Positions 1 through 8,084 of a stretch of DNA of 64,000 bases are shown one piece after another; the stretch's first letter is position 1, and the number at the start of each line of letters is the position of its first letter. The position numbers and the translations under genes are program-made. The DNA comes from Paenibacillus radicibacter (GTDB lineage Bacteria > Bacillota > Bacilli > Paenibacillales > NBRC-103111), in the NCBI RefSeq assembly GCF_024721995.1, contig NZ_JANQBC010000001.1, forward strand, positions 372,001 through 436,000, in the 5' to 3' direction. The notes beneath the pieces are model-generated. The model worked only from the letters and a program-made list of their open reading frames with translations. It was not told the DNA's origin and made no database searches.

Positions 1-809
1 AGCCTTGTTTTTAAATTAATTGGAGTGTTTTCAATAACGGCTAGAGTGTGATCAAATACACACATATTGTGATTCGGATTATGCTGCTTGAAGCCAATAC
101 AATCATCCAACTCTGGGAGGATGTACTTCAATAGTTCTGTTAATGCAAGTAGTGACATTCCAACTTCAGGATTATTAGAAATTAATATTTTACATAGCTC
201 ATCTCTAATTCTTTCTTGAGACACTTTCATTATTAAATGAGCATTGTCTTTTATCTTAAATAGCGTACTACCATCAATTTCAAAATCTAATTGGCTGGAG
301 AAACGAATTGCTCTCATCATTCGTAAGGCATCTTCATTATAGCGTTCATATGGGTCTCCAACCGCTTTAATCCTCTTAAGCGAGATATGCTTCATTCCAT
401 CAAACGGATCAACAATGCCAGTCAATGGATTGTATGCTATTGCGTTAATAGTAAAATCTCGTCTACTCAAATCTTCCATTATCGAATTTGTGAATTTAAT
501 TTTGTCAGGTCTTCTACCATCGGAGTACTCACCGTCAATTCTATATGTAGTGATTTCAAAATGTTCATCACCATATACAACTGTCAAAGTACCGTGCTTT
601 AAACCTGTGGGGATTACTTTGAAGATTTCATCTGTAAAAGTCGCAATAACCTCTTCAGGTGTTGCATTGGTGCATATATCCCAATCATTTGGCTCTCTAC
701 CAAGAATAGAATCTCTAACACATCCACCTACAACGTATGCCTCAAACTGACCACTGTTTAAATGAGAAAGTAAATTTTCAACTTTCGTTGGTATTTTAAT
801 TGTTACCAT
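1..809 (-). CDS. cca: CCA-adding tRNA nucleotidyltransferase (partial, C-terminus beyond window)
   Basis: The reading frame begins at an ATG at 809 and stays open to the window edge, so only the N-terminal 269 codons are present. The product opens with a class II pol-beta nucleotidyltransferase head: YVVGGCVRD followed by the metal-binding pair in NDWDIC, then RRDFTINA and a GDP-Y-ERYNEDALRMMRA block typical of CCA-adding enzymes and poly(A) polymerases. Such enzymes rebuild or repair the CCA end of tRNAs in the cytoplasm. Its start overlaps the end of the upstream RlaP-like gene by 14 bases, suggesting translational coupling and a joint role in tRNA end repair. Family assignment is strong; the exact substrate is inferred. 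Confidence 0.88.
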   Translation of the reverse strand, partial: MVTIKIPTKVENLLSHLNSGQFEAYVVGGCVRDSILGREPNDWDICTNATPEEVIATFTDEIFKVIPTGLKHGTLTVVYGDEHFEITTYRIDGEYSDGRRPDKIKFTNSIMEDLSRRDFTINAIAYNPLTGIVDPFDGMKHISLKRIKAVGDPYERYNEDALRMMRAIRFSSQLDFEIDGSTLFKIKDNAHLIMKVSQERIRDELCKILISNNPEVGMSLLALTELLKYILPELDDCIGFKQHNPNHNMCVFDHTLAVIENTPINLKTR

Positions 810-1524
810 TCCATTCTAAACTCCTTTTTTGAACATCTATTAACCAATTATTAATCATTTCAAAATTAGGTTCATCTGGTAAGGATGACTTATTATATGC
901 TTCATCTAGGGATTCATTAAGTCTTGCGTATTCATTTTTAATCTGTTCGATTGTAAAACAACCTCTTCTTATTTCATTTAGGTAGTTACGGTCATTTCGA
1001 TAAACGTTAACTCCTTGACCTGAAAGTATTTCTATTCCCATTCTAAGTAATCTGATCATGTGTAGTGCATTTTTAGTATCGTAGCCAAACTTAGCAATTG
1101 TTTCAGCTCTCTTTCCAACTGCGTTTTTGTCTACTGCGGACATTTTCTTTAGTTGTGCAATTGCATAACCACCGTAAGTCTTATATATTTTCTTGCTTAG
1201 TAAATGGTCTCTTAATTTGTGTAGCTCTTTACCATAATCATTAGCGAATATTACATGTTCATCGCTTGTAAACAATGCATCAATAATGTTTGGATTGTTG
1301 TCTAAGGCTAATTTGATGAATTTTTTTAAAGAATATATCGTTTCGTCCGTTTCAGTACTTTCGTGCTGTTCAAAACTCATTAGCCCAAGTAAATGACTTG
1401 CTGGCGGTATGCAAATTCCTCTAGTGTCAATATCACTTTCAGGAGTATTTGTTCCATAGCTTATGCTACCAGAGTAAACTTTCAGGATTAATCGGTTATT
1501 CCAGAATTCTTTTATTGTGTTCAC
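796..1524 (-). CDS. RlaP-like predicted nucleotidyltransferase
   Basis: 242 residues. The N-terminus carries VYSGSISYGTNTPESDIDTRG (about residues 16-36), the GS-x-SYG...SDiD core of the pol-beta-fold family known as RlaP or Nuc-transf (PF10127). The rest is helical, with many basic residues. RlaP proteins are often linked to RNA ligases and RNA repair. Here the partner is a CCA-adding enzyme with which it overlaps. The substrate is unknown. The gene starts 108 bases after the ParR-like gene. Confidence 0.72.
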   Translation of the reverse strand: MNTIKEFWNNRLILKVYSGSISYGTNTPESDIDTRGICIPPASHLLGLMSFEQHESTETDETIYSLKKFIKLALDNNPNIIDALFTSDEHVIFANDYGKELHKLRDHLLSKKIYKTYGGYAIAQLKKMSAVDKNAVGKRAETIAKFGYDTKNALHMIRLLRMGIEILSGQGVNVYRNDRNYLNEIRRGCFTIEQIKNEYARLNESLDEAYNKSSLPDEPNFEMINNWLIDVQKRSLEWNGNN

Positions 1525-1601
1525 GCTCCTTTAGTTAAATTATATAGTATATCACAAGGTTTAAATGATATCCTTCAAGCTTCCATTTGATATCTATGTA
1601 T

Positions 1602-1624
1602 TGTGGACAGTTTGTTTGTCCACA
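1602..1624. repeat. Perfect 8-bp inverted repeat in the parR/rlaP gap
   Basis: TGTGGACA and TGTCCACA flank a 7-base spacer between the end of the ParR-like gene and the RlaP-like gene. No T-run follows it on the minus strand, so it is a poor intrinsic terminator. It could be an mRNA 3'-end hairpin or a protein-binding site for the partition proteins. Confidence 0.5.
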
Positions 1625-1631
1625 GCAATAT

Positions 1632-1943
1632 TTATACATTCATTAGAAAACAATCTACATTTTTTTCAAGATCATCATCTGATATTTCAACTCGTTGAAG
1701 TTCAGTTGAATCACCACTGTAGTCGTTTATTATAGGTCTAACATTCTCCCTATCAAAATTAAGCTGCTCATAATAATGATTCCTCTTGTTGAAGAATAGC
1801 AATCTTAATGCTTCTCTTACAAGATCACTTTCATCAATATGGCTCGGAAGCATATTTAAAGCAATCTCTAAATCACTGTCTTTAGTTGGTCTTATACGTG
1901 CTTGTACACTTCTATACCTTTTCTTATCATCAATCATTTCCAT
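1632..1943 (-). CDS. ParR-like DNA-binding adaptor of an actin-type partition system
   Basis: 103 residues. The N-terminal half (KRYRSVQARIRPTKD, then SDLVREALRLLFF) reads like a short beta strand and two helices, as in ribbon-helix-helix ParR or Arc-type proteins. The C-terminus is acidic (SDDDLEKN) and could contact the filament. It directly follows the ParM-like gene, whose stop TGA overlaps the second candidate ATG (1937). This order and coupling is what actin-type (type II) partition operons show. The sequence is too divergent to identify alone; the call rests largely on the neighbour. Confidence 0.6.
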   Translation of the reverse strand: MEMIDDKKRYRSVQARIRPTKDSDLEIALNMLPSHIDESDLVREALRLLFFNKRNHYYEQLNFDRENVRPIINDYSGDSTELQRVEISDDDLEKNVDCFLMNV

Positions 1944-2878
1944 ACACGCACACCAATCTTTCTATAGCCCCTAATCTGTGCAAGTTGATCTAATAGGATT
2001 TTATTGGGCAAGTTAAGATACTCATAAACAAAGTGTGCTGCACCACCGCCTATCACATAGCAATCGAAGTTAATATTCAAGCTTTCAATTTCATTTTGAA
2101 TCTGGATCGCTAAGTTTCTAAAAGCCTTTTTTATCAGAGGTGTTATATCGAACCCCTCATAAGTTCCACTTATAACATACTCATCTAATTCATAAAGCGC
2201 TGGAGATTTCCCTATTTTATCTTGTATGTAGCGTTGTAGTAATTTATAGGCAGTCTCAACACCTAATAATAGTGTCTTAGATTCTTTCATTATTTCAAGT
2301 TTATCAAGTCCTAAAAGATTTAGAGTGTAGAATCCTAAATCAATACCTAATATTTTTTTTCTTGCGACATCCCTATTACCAATAGTGCCATCTTCATTTA
2401 ATACATAATCCATTGTCAAACCATAACCTTGCGGCACACTTTTTGCTTTAATGATTTTCGGATTACAATAATACATTTTACTTTTTCCATGTTTTATTTT
2501 ATACGTCTCAAGGTCGTTAAGATTCATAATTTTCTGTTCAAGGTCATTTTTCTGATTAAAGAAGAACTTAATGGGCAAGCCAGTTATAACATTACAGGGT
2601 TCTTTTCTAGTAAGATAACCTACTGCCGTTTCAAGTAATACATCTGTAACCCACATATCTGTCTTATTGTCTTTCATTGAAAAGTATGTAAGATCGCTAT
2701 GTCTTAAAGCTAACCCACCTACGAAATGTTCATCTTTGTAAATAAAATCTGTGCTTTTTAAATTGCCATCATATAGATCTTTCACCTCTCCAATGATTGA
2801 AGGCTCTCTAAAGATTCTGTTTTTAAATCCACCTTTCGTCCAACTGAAACCAAGATCAATTGTACATATTTCCTTCAT
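1934..2878 (-). CDS. ParM/Alp-like actin-fold segregation ATPase
   Basis: 314 residues from the ATG at 2878, chosen because AAGGAGG lies about 7 bases upstream; an in-frame ATG at 2920 lacks a ribosome site. Visible are the actin/Hsp70 phosphate loops TIDLGFSWTKGG (residues 6-17) and LGIDLGFYTLNLL, and the adenosine motif VIGGGAAHFV near the end. Bacterial ParM, AlpA and Alp7A proteins polymerise with ATP to push or pull plasmids apart. Paired with a ParR-like gene it implies stable inheritance of an extrachromosomal form or spatial positioning of phage DNA. It has its own promoter. Confidence 0.85.
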   Translation of the reverse strand: MKEICTIDLGFSWTKGGFKNRIFREPSIIGEVKDLYDGNLKSTDFIYKDEHFVGGLALRHSDLTYFSMKDNKTDMWVTDVLLETAVGYLTRKEPCNVITGLPIKFFFNQKNDLEQKIMNLNDLETYKIKHGKSKMYYCNPKIIKAKSVPQGYGLTMDYVLNEDGTIGNRDVARKKILGIDLGFYTLNLLGLDKLEIMKESKTLLLGVETAYKLLQRYIQDKIGKSPALYELDEYVISGTYEGFDITPLIKKAFRNLAIQIQNEIESLNINFDCYVIGGGAAHFVYEYLNLPNKILLDQLAQIRGYRKIGVRVWK

Positions 2879-2914
2879 GTTATAACCTCCTTGTAATCTG
2901 CTTAATGACAAGTT

Positions 2915-2931
2915 AATCATTTGAAATGATT
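2915..2931. repeat. Palindrome in the ParM-like leader
   Basis: AATCATTT-G-AAATGATT, perfect 8-base arms around one base, lies between the promoter and the ribosome site of the ParM-like gene. The position suits a partition-complex or autorepression site, but only one copy is seen, whereas parC sites usually have several. Confidence 0.4.
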
Positions 2932-2955
2932 TGTATTACAATTTGCTATAAGGAG

Positions 2956-2984
2956 ATTATAACACGACATAATTTTTATGTATA
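2956..2984 (-). promoter_or_regulatory. Sigma-A-type promoter of the parM-parR operon
   Basis: On the minus strand a perfect -10 TATAAT (2961-2956), preceded by TG as in extended -10 sites, lies 17 bases from a weak -35 TATACA (2984-2979). It drives the partition pair and possibly the rlaP and cca genes beyond. Confidence 0.6.
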
Positions 2985-3103
2985 TATTTATATTTTTTAT
3001 TAATTTACTTTTTAAAGAAACTAATTGTACTGTTCTTCCTTTTCTGTACTAACTATCATGTAATCATTCCTTTCTCCTCTGTTGAAATATTCCTTTCATC
3101 GGA

Positions 3104-3328
3104 TTACCTGTTGTACCACATTACATGCGTGAATAGACCAGCAGCGATATACTCATCAATTTTCTTAACACTGAAGTCCACGTATACACTGCTTTCTTGA
3201 GTAGAGGTAGCATAACAACCAGAACCATCGTCTGAGATGAATGTTCCTGTATCTACGCTGTCTCTAAACTCTTGAATTGTCATATGATCACCAAAGTTAG
3301 GTAGACCATTCCATATAATTTCGCTCAT
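3104..3328 (-). CDS. Small protein of unknown function
   Basis: 75 residues starting MSEIIWNGLPNFGD. AGGAG sits 11 bases upstream of the ATG at 3328, which is preferred over the ATG at 3394. It is acidic and soluble (one Cys, DDGSG turn) with no recognised domain. A copy of the junction dyad (ATGAAA/TTTAAT type) lies just upstream at about 3346-3364. Confidence 0.6.
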   Translation of the reverse strand: MSEIIWNGLPNFGDHMTIQEFRDSVDTGTFISDDGSGCYATSTQESSVYVDFSVKKIDEYIAAGLFTHVMWYNR

Positions 3329-3421
3329 TTCTTTATCATCTCCTAATGAAATTGTTCTTTTAATGGATACTTTGTAAAGACAAACATTGATCATTTGCAG
3401 CGACTACTCATTTCACATACA

Positions 3422-4684
3422 TCAAAATGGAGCATCATCAGACAAGTCTTCTTCTAACCAGTGTTCCCACTCAGTTTTAGGAACCTCTCTAATTACAGTA
3501 CATGCCTTAGCGTGTACCGATGTACCATTCAAGCCAACAAAATCTTCATGATTGACTTTTACTTCAATAAGTTCCCCTTTTTGACTGTAGAAAGATGAAT
3601 CAATATCTTCTTTTTCATTGAAATACAAATGATCTCCTAATGCTGTTGCAGTCTGACCATCTTCGTATTTAAAACTACCTTGATAGTGACTCTGATACTT
3701 TCCTTCAGATTCCTTATGAACCCATTTATAGAATCGTTTACTCTCGAAATATTCCTTAGAATTCAATTCAATGAAAAACGGAGCCTTTGCGTTTAAGTGT
3801 TTCATTTTGTTAGAGCTATAAATACGGTAATACTGATTTCCTAGAGAAATGATATGTATAGGTCTTTTCTTAACAGAATCGATGATATCTTCAAGATTAT
3901 CGAATTTAATTTCAACAGGCTTTTTAAAATAGTCTTCACGCAGAGCAATATTAGAGATTTTATCGATTACAAGATCAAGCGAAAAGTCTTCACCTTCTCC
4001 TAGATTAATGATTTTATCATAATTAATCCCGTACATTCCCCCAAGATGATCTTTTAGCTTATCCACTGAGTCTACATCAAGATCCATACATTTTAATGCA
4101 ATGCGAATAAATTCAGGTTTTGAGATATGATATCCTTTCTTGCTATATTTTTGCACTCTTAGCAATGAGACTAATGGGAACGCTGTACCCTTATTAAATT
4201 TAAGTAGACGTTGTGAATTGTGTTTTAAGAAGTCTTGGTGTAATATAAACTGTTCTGTTGTAAAATCAAATGCTCCCATACAAACAGTAAAGTCAAATGT
4301 ATCAAAAATCTCTTGTGCGTTATTAAAATATTTAAAATGGATAAGTTGGACATTCCTATAATCAGGGGCTTTTCCTTTAACTAGCAAGACCGATTTTTTT
4401 GTTAGTGTGGTTACGTAAGTTTCTCCATCTTGCCAATGATCTTTTAGAAATGCGATTAAAGATTCTTCATTTCTAAAGTAAATATCTAAATCGTTAATCT
4501 CGTTGCCTGTAAGGAGGCTTGTGATAGTCCCTCCAGCTATGAATGCTTTATGCTTAATTAGTGAGTCCTTTAAGTCTTCAAGATATGCGTAGAGCTTATT
4601 TTTCTCAAATTGAAACATCTTCTGATTTCTTTCTTTCGCTTCCTTGACTAATGCGTCTTCAACAATTTGTACGATATTATTCAT
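3422..4684 (-). CDS. Phage pol-beta-fold nucleotidyltransferase with SSB-like acidic tail
   Basis: 420 residues. Residues about 48-70 read KAFIAGGTITSLLTGNEINDLDIYF, the GG...DLDIYF signature of pol-beta nucleotidyltransferases found in many phages. The middle is helical with basic stretches and the C-terminal third is beta rich. The last residues, EEDLSDDAPF, look like the acidic, Pro-Phe-ending tip with which SSB proteins recruit partners. Substrate unknown (tRNA, nucleotide or protein are all possible). Ribosome site GGAGAT is 5 bases before the ATG. Confidence 0.7.
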   Translation of the reverse strand: MNNIVQIVEDALVKEAKERNQKMFQFEKNKLYAYLEDLKDSLIKHKAFIAGGTITSLLTGNEINDLDIYFRNEESLIAFLKDHWQDGETYVTTLTKKSVLLVKGKAPDYRNVQLIHFKYFNNAQEIFDTFDFTVCMGAFDFTTEQFILHQDFLKHNSQRLLKFNKGTAFPLVSLLRVQKYSKKGYHISKPEFIRIALKCMDLDVDSVDKLKDHLGGMYGINYDKIINLGEGEDFSLDLVIDKISNIALREDYFKKPVEIKFDNLEDIIDSVKKRPIHIISLGNQYYRIYSSNKMKHLNAKAPFFIELNSKEYFESKRFYKWVHKESEGKYQSHYQGSFKYEDGQTATALGDHLYFNEKEDIDSSFYSQKGELIEVKVNHEDFVGLNGTSVHAKACTVIREVPKTEWEHWLEEDLSDDAPF

Positions 4685-4888
4685 TCAATATCTCCTTCAT
4701 ATTTGTAATCATTTGTTTTTTTGATTCATATTAATTTATAATTTTTATTTTTATCCAACCTTTTTTATAAACTGATTCCATTTCAAACTTATAGTATTTA
4801 TCCGTTTTACATACTCAGATACAACTATAGATATCAACATATCCTACTCTTCTGTTACTTTTCCTTTGTTCATATTATTTTGCTCCTT
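4685..4888 (-). other. Intergenic stretch with a degraded small reading frame
   Basis: Read on the minus strand there is GAAGGAG followed by an ATG at about 4875 and nine codons, then a stop. Two other frames further on encode a Lys/Tyr-rich tail ending just before the next ribosome site. This looks like the remains of a short gene broken by indels; no intact gene is supported. Confidence 0.25.
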
Positions 4889-5422
4889 CTAATGAATACT
4901 GGATTTTATCGTTAAATCAATTGGCAATCCAAGTTTACTCAGGCGCAATAAATAGTCATTAAAGCCAAACTCTACTTCGTCTTGGAACCAGAAATACGAT
5001 GACCCATTAGGTTGGCAATAACTTGTATCTTGATACTGAGGGTGTGATAATACACCTAATTGATATTTATCGATCCATCCCTTAACAATCAAGGCTTTAG
5101 AAATATCAGTGAGCGTTTTAAACTCTATGTATGTGCTATAAACTCCAATGACTTCTTCAAGACGTAAGCTGCTCAATGTCTCCCAAAAGGATTTAAATTC
5201 TAACTCTTTCATATCTACATATTTCACAATCGTATCTGGATCTTCATACCCAGAAATAGTTACTTTTACATAGCCAAAATGCTTAACAGCAGTAATCAGG
5301 TAGCAATCCTTTTGGAGATAATAGTACCCCCTATAAGTCTCATGTTCATTAAATCCGATATCTGTTACAAGAGATATTTTTTCCTCTCCGCTATAGCACA
5401 GAGACAATTGAATAATCCTCAA
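4889..5422 (-). CDS. Protein of unknown function
   Basis: 177 residues, starting MRIIQLSLCYSGEEKISL. Predominantly beta strands in the first half and mixed alpha/beta after, no signal peptide or membrane segment, two Cys. It lies in a run of same-strand small genes with normal ribosome sites. No family recognised. Confidence 0.6.
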   Translation of the reverse strand: MRIIQLSLCYSGEEKISLVTDIGFNEHETYRGYYYLQKDCYLITAVKHFGYVKVTISGYEDPDTIVKYVDMKELEFKSFWETLSSLRLEEVIGVYSTYIEFKTLTDISKALIVKGWIDKYQLGVLSHPQYQDTSYCQPNGSSYFWFQDEVEFGFNDYLLRLSKLGLPIDLTIKSSIH

Positions 5423-5510
5423 AATATATTCATCCTTTCTAATTTCTTGGGTAATAGCAAATATGCTAACTATTCGACATCCAGTATCTTATTATGATGA
5501 AATTCATGTT

Positions 5511-5804
5511 TTATTGGATCTTGTGCTCATAAATATCAGATAAACTTCCAACAATATGAACACTTCCACTTTCAAGCCAACCAACGAATAAAGTGCAATA
5601 GCCACCTAGAACACTCCCATTTAAATCATTAAATGACAAAGTGACCTTTTGCTTCATCAACTCATCCAATTCTCCACGTCTTTCATAGATTCTAATTTCA
5701 TTGATAATATCCTGATAGAGTTCTTTAAATGTAATCGCATTTTTCTCATTCGTAGTATCTTTTAATAAATTAACTGTTTCCATAGTCTTAGCATTCCCTT
5801 TCAT
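5511..5804 (-). CDS. Protein of unknown function
   Basis: 97 residues; MKGNAK... or, seven codons later, METVNLL (5783) may be the true start, the latter having GGGA 12 bases upstream. The middle is helical and charged (IYERRGELDELMKQK), the end beta rich. No family recognised. Confidence 0.55.
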   Translation of the reverse strand: MKGNAKTMETVNLLKDTTNEKNAITFKELYQDIINEIRIYERRGELDELMKQKVTLSFNDLNGSVLGGYCTLFVGWLESGSVHIVGSLSDIYEHKIQ

Positions 5805-5819
5805 ATTAAAATTAAAGAT

Positions 5820-6002
5820 TTATCGTAAAACCCATTCATCTAAATATTTATCCCATCTTCCAATTTCGTTGATTGGCTCGCTTGGTAATACAATGTTCTC
5901 AAAAGTATCTACATCGATTCCATGTGATACAAGCACTCTACCTGTTTTCTTCTTAGTTTTCTTGTCAATTTCTTCATAGCTAATAAGTATAATTTGAGCC
6001 AA
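5820..6002 (-). CDS. Small protein of unknown function
   Basis: 60 residues, MAQIILISYEEIDKKTKKKTG, ending GRWDKYLDEWVLR. It is a compact alpha/beta peptide with GAAGTG as ribosome site. No family recognised. Confidence 0.5.
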   Translation of the reverse strand: MAQIILISYEEIDKKTKKKTGRVLVSHGIDVDTFENIVLPSEPINEIGRWDKYLDEWVLR

Positions 6003-6033
6003 TTACTTTTCACTTCCCCTTGAAATGGAGTTT

Positions 6034-6375
6034 TTATTGGGATAGCCGTATCAACATTTCTTTTACTTCTTCATGTGAATACTTTGATGCTTCACATCTT
6101 GCAGAGATCCATGTTGATTTCTCTATTCCCTTATCTCTAAAATCACAAACAATTACATTCATCAATCTTTTAGCGTTCCTATTTATATCCGTGTATTCAA
6201 CCGTACTAGTTGGAACAGCATCACCTGTCTTCTCATTAAAGCCAGTGCAAATTTTTCGGTCATATAATTCAGTTTGATAGTAATACTCAAGCCATTTTTT
6301 ATATGAATATTCATAATGAGGATTTGGAGTTATAAATTCCATATTATAATCTTCTTCAAATTGTCGGCGGTTCAT
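6034..6375 (-). CDS. Protein of unknown function
   Basis: 113 residues beginning MNRRQFEEDYNMEF. AGGAGG precedes the ATG by 6 bases, and a junction dyad lies further upstream (about 6394-6412). Tyr and Lys rich, no domain seen. Confidence 0.6.
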   Translation of the reverse strand: MNRRQFEEDYNMEFITPNPHYEYSYKKWLEYYYQTELYDRKICTGFNEKTGDAVPTSTVEYTDINRNAKRLMNVIVCDFRDKGIEKSTWISARCEASKYSHEEVKEMLIRLSQ

Positions 6376-6433
6376 TCAATTCCTCCTTTCCTAATGAAAT
6401 TTGCCTTTTATTTTATTTGGTTTGTTTAAAAGA

Positions 6434-6646
6434 TCATTTAATTAATTTCATAAGAGGCTCTATTTCATCTAAATAATATCCTTTTAATTCTCTATCATTA
6501 AATACTAGTGAATACATTACCCTCCCACTAGGATGAGTAAATGAATCTATCAGGTCACCTACCTCACCATACTTGCTATCTTCTTTGTATTTTACAATAA
6601 ATTTATTCACTTTGCTTTTCACTACCATACTCCATTCTCTTTTCAT
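6434..6646 (-). CDS. Small beta-rich protein of unknown function
   Basis: 70 residues. The part from KSKVNKFIVKYKEDSKYGEVGDL to FNDRELKGYYLDEIEPL looks like a small barrel that could bind nucleic acid, but there is no recognised family. The true start may be the ATG of MVVKSK a few codons in. Confidence 0.5.
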   Translation of the reverse strand: MKREWSMVVKSKVNKFIVKYKEDSKYGEVGDLIDSFTHPSGRVMYSLVFNDRELKGYYLDEIEPLMKLIK

Positions 6647-6663
6647 TTAATAAAATGCATCTT

Positions 6664-6888
6664 TCATTTTATTCTATATTGCTTCTTGATTTCATTCGCT
6701 TTTAAGATTAATTTCCCCTCAAGTTCGCTAACATTTTTTCTTATGTCACACTTAGGACAATAAATATGAGTTAATATCTCAAATCTACCGTCTGGAATTC
6801 CATGTGTAGTATAGTCAACGTATTCCTTTCCTGTGGTGAGTTCGTGCCAGTCGTGTTCGCACTTTGATATCTTCTTTCTCCAAAACAA
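6664..6888 (-). CDS. Small zinc-binding protein (FWRKK paralogue)
   Basis: 74 residues with a TTG start at 6888 behind AAGGGG. After MFWRKK comes a Cys-His set, CEHDWHE, and further on YCPKCD, together a likely zinc site. It is clearly paralogous to the protein at 28587-28832, which shares FWR-KK, C-H-WH, WVDYT/YVDYT, G-FE, HIYCPKCD and LILK. The role is unknown. Confidence 0.65.
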   Translation of the reverse strand: MFWRKKISKCEHDWHELTTGKEYVDYTTHGIPDGRFEILTHIYCPKCDIRKNVSELEGKLILKANEIKKQYRIK

Positions 6889-6965
6889 TTTATCAGCCCC
6901 TTATGAAATATGATTTTTAGTGTCACTTTTCTACCTTCGAAATCAAGTACATGTCATTACAATAG

Positions 6966-7586
6966 TTATACAATATTATTCATCCGTCTTAATTTATCAA
7001 TGCAGCGCCTATGTATAAGTGATGTTAAAGCTCTAGTTTTGCCCCATTCTTTAGCTAAATCAGTTAATGATACATTCTCTACATATGTCTTATATAGAAC
7101 AACTTTCTCTTGTTCAGTAGCAATCTTTTGAAAGCGTAAAAGTAATTTATCTAGATCAACATCTATGTATTTACTTGACTCCATTTCAACTTCATGACCT
7201 ACAATATCGTGGAGACTAGTTTCTTTTTCGCCAGTATGATCATCCATACTAAATGTGGGGTATTTATTAAATTTTAATTGGCTAACCTTTTTCACTTCAT
7301 TTGCGAATGTCCATGTAAGGGCTTTTCCTAACAATGTAGTAAATTTATATCCACTCTCTGGATCATAAGCATTGTATGTTTTTAGTAATGCTATCCCACC
7401 AATACTAATTAACTCTTCTACATCAAGCGAGATTCCTTTTGCTTTCCACCTTTTCGCTACTTTTCTGATAAACGGTATGTTGTTTTGAAATAGAAGATTC
7501 TTTGATTCCTCACATCCTGATTTTGCCTTACTAAATAGTTCTTCATTATTTAGGCTTTTGTCATATTCGATTTCAAACCAATTCAA
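6966..7586 (-). CDS. Sigma-70 family RNA polymerase sigma factor
   Basis: 206 residues. Residues about 15-110 match sigma region 2 (helical, with LFQNNIPFIRKVAKRWKAKG, then LDVEELISIGGIALLKTYNAYDPESGYKFTTLL). The C-terminal VSLTDLAKEWGKTRALTSLIHRRCIDKLR is a region 4 helix-turn-helix. It is short, without regions 1 and 3, as in phage or ECF-like factors. It probably redirects host RNA polymerase to phage middle or late promoters; its target promoters are not identifiable here. Confidence 0.85.
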   Translation of the reverse strand: MNWFEIEYDKSLNNEELFSKAKSGCEESKNLLFQNNIPFIRKVAKRWKAKGISLDVEELISIGGIALLKTYNAYDPESGYKFTTLLGKALTWTFANEVKKVSQLKFNKYPTFSMDDHTGEKETSLHDIVGHEVEMESSKYIDVDLDKLLLRFQKIATEQEKVVLYKTYVENVSLTDLAKEWGKTRALTSLIHRRCIDKLRRMNNIV

Positions 7587-7682
7587 TTGCCAATCAACTC
7601 CTTCTCTTTCTTAAAAACCATGTAATAGAATACAGGTAAGCATTGCAACCTTCCTGTGGGAACAGGAATTTCTAGAGTAGTT

Positions 7683-7970
7683 CTATTCTCTGATTAGATG
7701 ATCCTGTACTCTCGATTTTGGTAGTCGTATCAGTGTAAATGCTCCAAAATCGCCTAGAGCGTCCTCACCTTTGATTGCATCTTCAGGAATCCGTACTTCA
7801 AACTTCATACGATGATATCCTTTACTTTTCCCCTTCTTTGTGGGAGCGTGAACTGACATAGTGCCTGAAAGTGGAGCTACTACAATCATACTATCTGGGT
7901 TGTTATCAACAATAGCTTCAGCTAGTCTACCAAGGTATTCCTTAGATACATCAAAAATAACATTTTTCAT
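7683..7970 (-). CDS. Protein of unknown function
   Basis: 95 residues, alpha/beta, with MIVVAPLSGTMSVHAPTKKGKSKGYHRMKFEVRIPEDA in the middle. The basic turn may bind nucleic acid. GGAGAAGAG lies upstream. A 7-bp hairpin (TTCCTGT/ACAGGAA, about 7651-7668) separates it from the sigma factor gene. Confidence 0.55.
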   Translation of the reverse strand: MKNVIFDVSKEYLGRLAEAIVDNNPDSMIVVAPLSGTMSVHAPTKKGKSKGYHRMKFEVRIPEDAIKGEDALGDFGAFTLIRLPKSRVQDHLIRE

Positions 7971-8084
7971 TTTACTCTTCTCCTTTTTTTACTCTATTAA
8001 TGGTTCAAACTTATCTTCCCCATCTAATTCGTATAAACTTTCAAGTAAATCATTTAGAAATATTTACACAATAAAACTCGAATT

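Noticed and set aside
3021-3060. 12-codon frame (MIVSTEKEEQYN) after the small gene at 3104-3328
   Set aside because: Too short, and probably a remnant; no stable product can be argued.
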